Assembly: GCA_963728545.1 (NCBI GenBank) | Contig: CAVSKO010000003.1 | Span: 1,612,001-1,676,000 of the forward strand | Length of the DNA: 64,000 bases | Direction: 5' to 3' | DNA from: DASUNP01 sp963728545 | GTDB taxonomy: Bacteria > Acidobacteriota > Blastocatellia > UBA7656 | Shown here: piece after piece, positions 61,206 through 64,000 of the stretch | How the letters are laid out: the number at the start of each line of letters is the position of its first letter | How positions within the stretch are numbered: the stretch's first letter is position 1 | The notes under the pieces: generated by a model | Told to the model about the DNA's origin: nothing | What the model saw: only the letters and a program-made list of their open reading frames with translations | Database searches by the model: none | Position numbers and translations under genes: made by a program

Positions 61206-64000
61206 TGATCCCGAAGGCCTCTATCTGTGCTTTGACCAGGTTATTTATCCCCCTGTGCCCGACCAGCACTCCTTTTGGCTGTCCGGTTGACCCACTGGTG
61301 TAGATCACATATGCCAGATTCTCTGTTGTCACTTCCTTCACAGGGTTCTCTTCACTTTCCTTCCCTATCTCCTCACATTCATCAATACAGACTTCCTCTG
61401 CTCTGTGCCCTGGTAGTCTCTCTTTCACCCCCCTCTGCGTTACCAGCAATTCTACTCCTGCATCTTCCAGCAGGTAGCTGATCCTCTCGCCTGGATAGGT
61501 CGGGTCTATCGGCAGATATGCCCCTCCAGCCTTAAGTACCCCCAGCACCCCCACGACCATCTCTATCGACCTCTCCACACTTATTCCTACTACCTCTTCG
61601 ACTCCCACTCCTCTTCTCCTCAAGTAGTGCGCCAACTGGTTAGCTCGCCGGTTCAGCTCCTGGTATGTCACTTCCTCTTCTTCGTACTTCATCGCTATCG
61701 CATCAGGGCTTTGTTCTACCTGCTGCTCGAATAGCTCGTGTATGCACTGCTCTGTCGGATACTCTCTTGCCGTTGCGTTCCACTCTTCCAGCACCTGTTT
61801 TCGCTCTGCTTCGCTCAGTATCTCTATCTCCCTGATCCCTTGCTCCGGCTCTCTTACCATCCCTTCCAGCAGCTTCTCGTAATGGCGCAGCATCCGCTCT
61901 ATCGTCGCCCCCTCGAACAACTCCCTGTTGTATCCCATCACTGCTACTATCCGCTCTCCCATCTCTAGCATCGTCAGCGTCAGGTCGAACTTCACCCTCT
62001 GCCCTTCTCCTGCTTCCCCATTCACTCCGCTCATCCTCAGCCCCGCCAACTCCACGCTCTCTCTCGGTGTGTTCTGCAACACCATCATCACCTGAAATAT
62101 CGGACTGTGGCTCAGACTCCTCTCCGGCTTCATCTCCTCCACCAACCTCTCGAACGGCACCTCCTGATGCGCATATCCCCCTATCGCCACCTCCTTCACT
62201 CTCCTCATCAGCTCTCCCACACTCTCCCTTCCCCTCACCTCCGTCCTCATCACCAACATGTTTACAAACAGCCCTATCATCCCCTCTGTCTCTACCCTGC
62301 TTCGCCCTGCTATCGGCGTCCCTACCACTATCTCCTCCTGCCCACTGTATCTCATCATCAACGCCTGGAACCCTCCCAGCAACGCCATGAACAGTGTCAC
62401 TCCTTCCCGCCTGCTCATCTCTCTCACACCTCTCGTCAGTTCCTCTGTCAGAGTTATGGCCCGGCTCGATCCTCTGAATGTCTGCACTGGTGGGCGCGGG
62501 TGATCCGTCGGCAACTCCAACACCGATGGCGCTCCTTCCAACTGCTTCCTCCAATAGCCCAACTCCTGCTCCAGCACGCTTCCTTGCAAGTACTCCCTCT
62601 GCCACATCGCATAGTCCGCATACTGTAATCCCAGCTCTGGAAGCGGCGACGGCTCCCCTGCACAATACGCTTCATAAAGGGCTGTCAGCTCTCTTATCAG
62701 CACTCCTATTGACCAGCCGTCTGATATGATGTGATGCATCACCACCACCAGCACGTGTTCATCCTCGGCCAGTCTCAGCAGGTTGATTCTTATCAACGGC
62801 CCTTGTGCCAGATTGAACGGCGTCTGTGCTTGCTGTGTGACGAGGCTGCGGGCTTGAGCTTGCCGATCCTCTTCGTCAAGCTCGGTCAAATCTTCTACCG
62901 GGATGATGACTGGCCTGGGTTCGCTTATTACCTGAACAGGCTGGCCGTCAACTGTTGCGAATGTCGTACGGAGAGATTCGTGACGGCGGATGATTTCTGT
63001 GAAGCTCTGCTCCAGCGCCCCCTTGTTTAGCTCTCCACTCAGCCGCACAGCGCTCGGCATGTTGTAAGTCGAGCTGCCAGGCTCCAATTGATCCAGAAAC
63101 CATAGTCGCTGCTGCGCGAAGGATAGCTCTATCTGCCCGTCTCTTCCTGCGGCCTCTATCGCCGGCGCTTGCAGCCTCTTGCCTCTCCTTATCGCCTCAT
63201 CTATGCACTGGGCCAATCCCGCCACCGTCGGCATCTCAAATATCTTCCTCAGCCCTATCTCTACTCCAAATCCTTCCCTCACTCGCGACATCACCTGCGT
63301 CGCAAGCAGCGAATGCCCTCCCAGCTCAAAGAAGTTATCCTTTACTCCTACCTGCTCCACCCTCAGCACCTCTGCCCATATGCCTGCCAATATCTCCTCG
63401 GTCGCAGTGGTTGGCTGTAAGTATCCTTGCTCTAGCTCCGGCCTGCTTTGATCCGGCTCTGGCAGTGCCTTCCTGTCCACCTTCCCGTTCGGCGTCAACG
63501 GCATCTCCTCCAGCATCACAAACCTTGTTGGGATCATGTACTCTGGCAGTCTCTCGCTCAGATATTCTTGCACTTGCCTCCACGTCACTCGCTGCTCATC
63601 TTTTCCTACCACATACCCTACCAGCCTCTTTTCTCCTCCTTCTTCCTCTCGCGCCATCACTACCGCTTCTTTTACTGCATTATGTGAACTCAGCACTGTT
63701 TCGATCTCTGCTGTCTCTATTCGGTAGCCTCTGATCTTTACTTGATGGTCTTTCCTTCCTACAAACTCTATGCTTCCATCCGCCAGCCACCGTCCTAAAT
63801 CCCCTGTTCGATATATACGCCTCTCTCCACCCGCCGCATCTTCTATGAATGACGCTCTTGTCTGCTCCTCTCTCTGCCAGTATCCTAGCGCCACATGCTC
63901 GCTCTTTATCGCTATCTCTCCTATCCCGTATACCGCTACTTGCTCTCCTGCTTCATTCAGCAGCAGCACTTCGGTATCCTCCACTGGATAGCCCGCAGGC
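60790..64000 (-). CDS. NRPS: A (partial) - T - C - A N-terminus (gene enters from right edge)
   Basis: The frame is open to the right edge (PAGYPVEDTEVLLL...), so the start is outside. It contains the last third of an adenylation domain (IKSEHVALGYWQ, YRTGDLGRWL, DHQVKIRGYRIE), a carrier domain (LGGHSLLATQVM), an L-L condensation domain (HHIISDGWS around 62735) and the N-terminal third of a second adenylation domain (YTSGSTGQPKG around 61290). The first A domain's pocket is not in the window. After FSFDAS the frame goes wrong at GAGAACC (61150-61156). Reading GAGACC gives FSFDASVSEIF and joins 58125-61205. The last 120 codons down to 60790 are out-of-frame and not real protein. Confidence 0.9.
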   Translation of the reverse strand, partial: PAGYPVEDTEVLLLNEAGEQVAVYGIGEIAIKSEHVALGYWQREEQTRASFIEDAAGGERRIYRTGDLGRWLADGSIEFVGRKDHQVKIRGYRIETAEIETVLSSHNAVKEAVVMAREEEGGEKRLVGYVVGKDEQRVTWRQVQEYLSERLPEYMIPTRFVMLEEMPLTPNGKVDRKALPEPDQSRPELEQGYLQPTTATEEILAGIWAEVLRVEQVGVKDNFFELGGHSLLATQVMSRVREGFGVEIGLRKIFEMPTVAGLAQCIDEAIRRGKRLQAPAIEAAGRDGQIELSFAQQRLWFLDQLEPGSSTYNMPSAVRLSGELNKGALEQSFTEIIRRHESLRTTFATVDGQPVQVISEPRPVIIPVEDLTELDEEDRQAQARSLVTQQAQTPFNLAQGPLIRINLLRLAEDEHVLVVVMHHIISDGWSIGVLIRELTALYEAYCAGEPSPLPELGLQYADYAMWQREYLQGSVLEQELGYWRKQLEGAPSVLELPTDHPRPPVQTFRGSSRAITLTEELTRGVREMSRREGVTLFMALLGGFQALMMRYSGQEEIVVGTPIAGRSRVETEGMIGLFVNMLVMRTEVRGRESVGELMRRVKEVAIGGYAHQEVPFERLVEEMKPERSLSHSPIFQVMMVLQNTPRESVELAGLRMSGVNGEAGEGQRVKFDLTLTMLEMGERIVAVMGYNRELFEGATIERMLRHYEKLLEGMVREPEQGIREIEILSEAERKQVLEEWNATAREYPTEQCIHELFEQQVEQSPDAIAMKYEEEEVTYQELNRRANQLAHYLRRRGVGVEEVVGISVERSIEMVVGVLGVLKAGGAYLPIDPTYPGERISYLLEDAGVELLVTQRGVKERLPGHRAEEVCIDECEEIGKESEENPVKEVTTENLAYVIYTSGSTGQPKGVLVGHRGINNLVKAQIEAFGISEASRVLQYASFSFDASVLRNLHGINSRRKAGDKQGGKADAGARADELVEGGRDNDSNAAAISIVSDGGRRGRGEYGHIGRRGIADRGGAEMGQGRQADKCVWAERGYGVREHGRVRGGGREGDDRASDEQCGGVHTG

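Noticed and set aside
1..64000. TGA recoded as an amino acid.
   Set aside because: Several genes end properly at TGA (for example 18709 and 10634) with a new gene following. Only two internal TGA codons are seen.
1..64000. CRISPR array.
   Set aside because: The repeats present are long NRPS domain duplications and two MITEs. There are no short regularly spaced repeats.

Overview
The window is almost entirely one strand of a very large nonribosomal peptide synthetase (NRPS) region. All natural-product genes are on the minus strand and are read from high to low coordinates. The organism cannot be named with confidence. Giant NRPS/PKS genes, AAGGAG-type ribosome sites, moderate-to-high GC, an IS630-derived MITE and intergenic CACCGC..GCGGTG palindromes would suit a soil bacterium such as an Acidobacteriota or Myxococcota member, but this is inference.

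Right part (64000 to 51239): the 3' end of an NRPS gene that starts outside the window (A-T-C-A-T-sulfotransferase-thioesterase, last A code Tyr-like). It is followed by a cyclic-peptide ABC exporter, an MbtH protein, a type II thioesterase whose nucleophile serine is replaced by glycine, a CmlA-type diiron beta-hydroxylase and htpG. A 3' tRNA-Ser fragment, an internally deleted IS630 element and about 0.75 kb of AT-rich non-coding DNA separate this part from the next.

Centre and left (49627 to 1): a second long run of co-directional genes. In order of transcription these are NRPS T-C-A(Val)-T-C; NRPS half-C-A(Val)-T-C-A(Val)-T-T-C; an MFS exporter; an intact type II thioesterase; a LanB-like dehydratase (nonsense codon); a double-HTH XRE regulator; a B12-binding radical SAM protein fused to condensation-like domains; half-C-A(Asn)-T; C-A(Asn)-T-KS-AT; ACP-aminotransferase-C-A(Tyr, with inserted methyltransferase)-T-E; C-A(Glu/Gln-like)-T-C; C-A(Asn)-T-E; and the start of one more NRPS. 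The KS-AT-ACP-aminotransferase set should build a beta-amino unit, as in microcystin and iturin assembly. The radical SAM protein, the inserted methyltransferase and the two E domains should add C-methyl, O/N-methyl and D-configured residues.

Two whole-window patterns stand out. First, the NRPS domains are a mosaic of near-identical blocks (three Val modules, two Asn adenylation cores, two T-E blocks, shared adenylation N- and C-subdomains) with strongly purine-loaded coding strands. Second, ten apparent frameshifts and two in-frame TGA codons interrupt otherwise well-conserved genes. Seven of the ten frameshifts lie exactly at GGTTCTC/GAGAACC, and in each case reading the site as GGTCTC/GAGACC restores the frame and the conserved protein sequence. 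This looks like a systematic sequencing effect at one motif, perhaps a modified one, rather than gene decay. Reading frames are therefore listed as they stand in the sequence, with notes on how they join.
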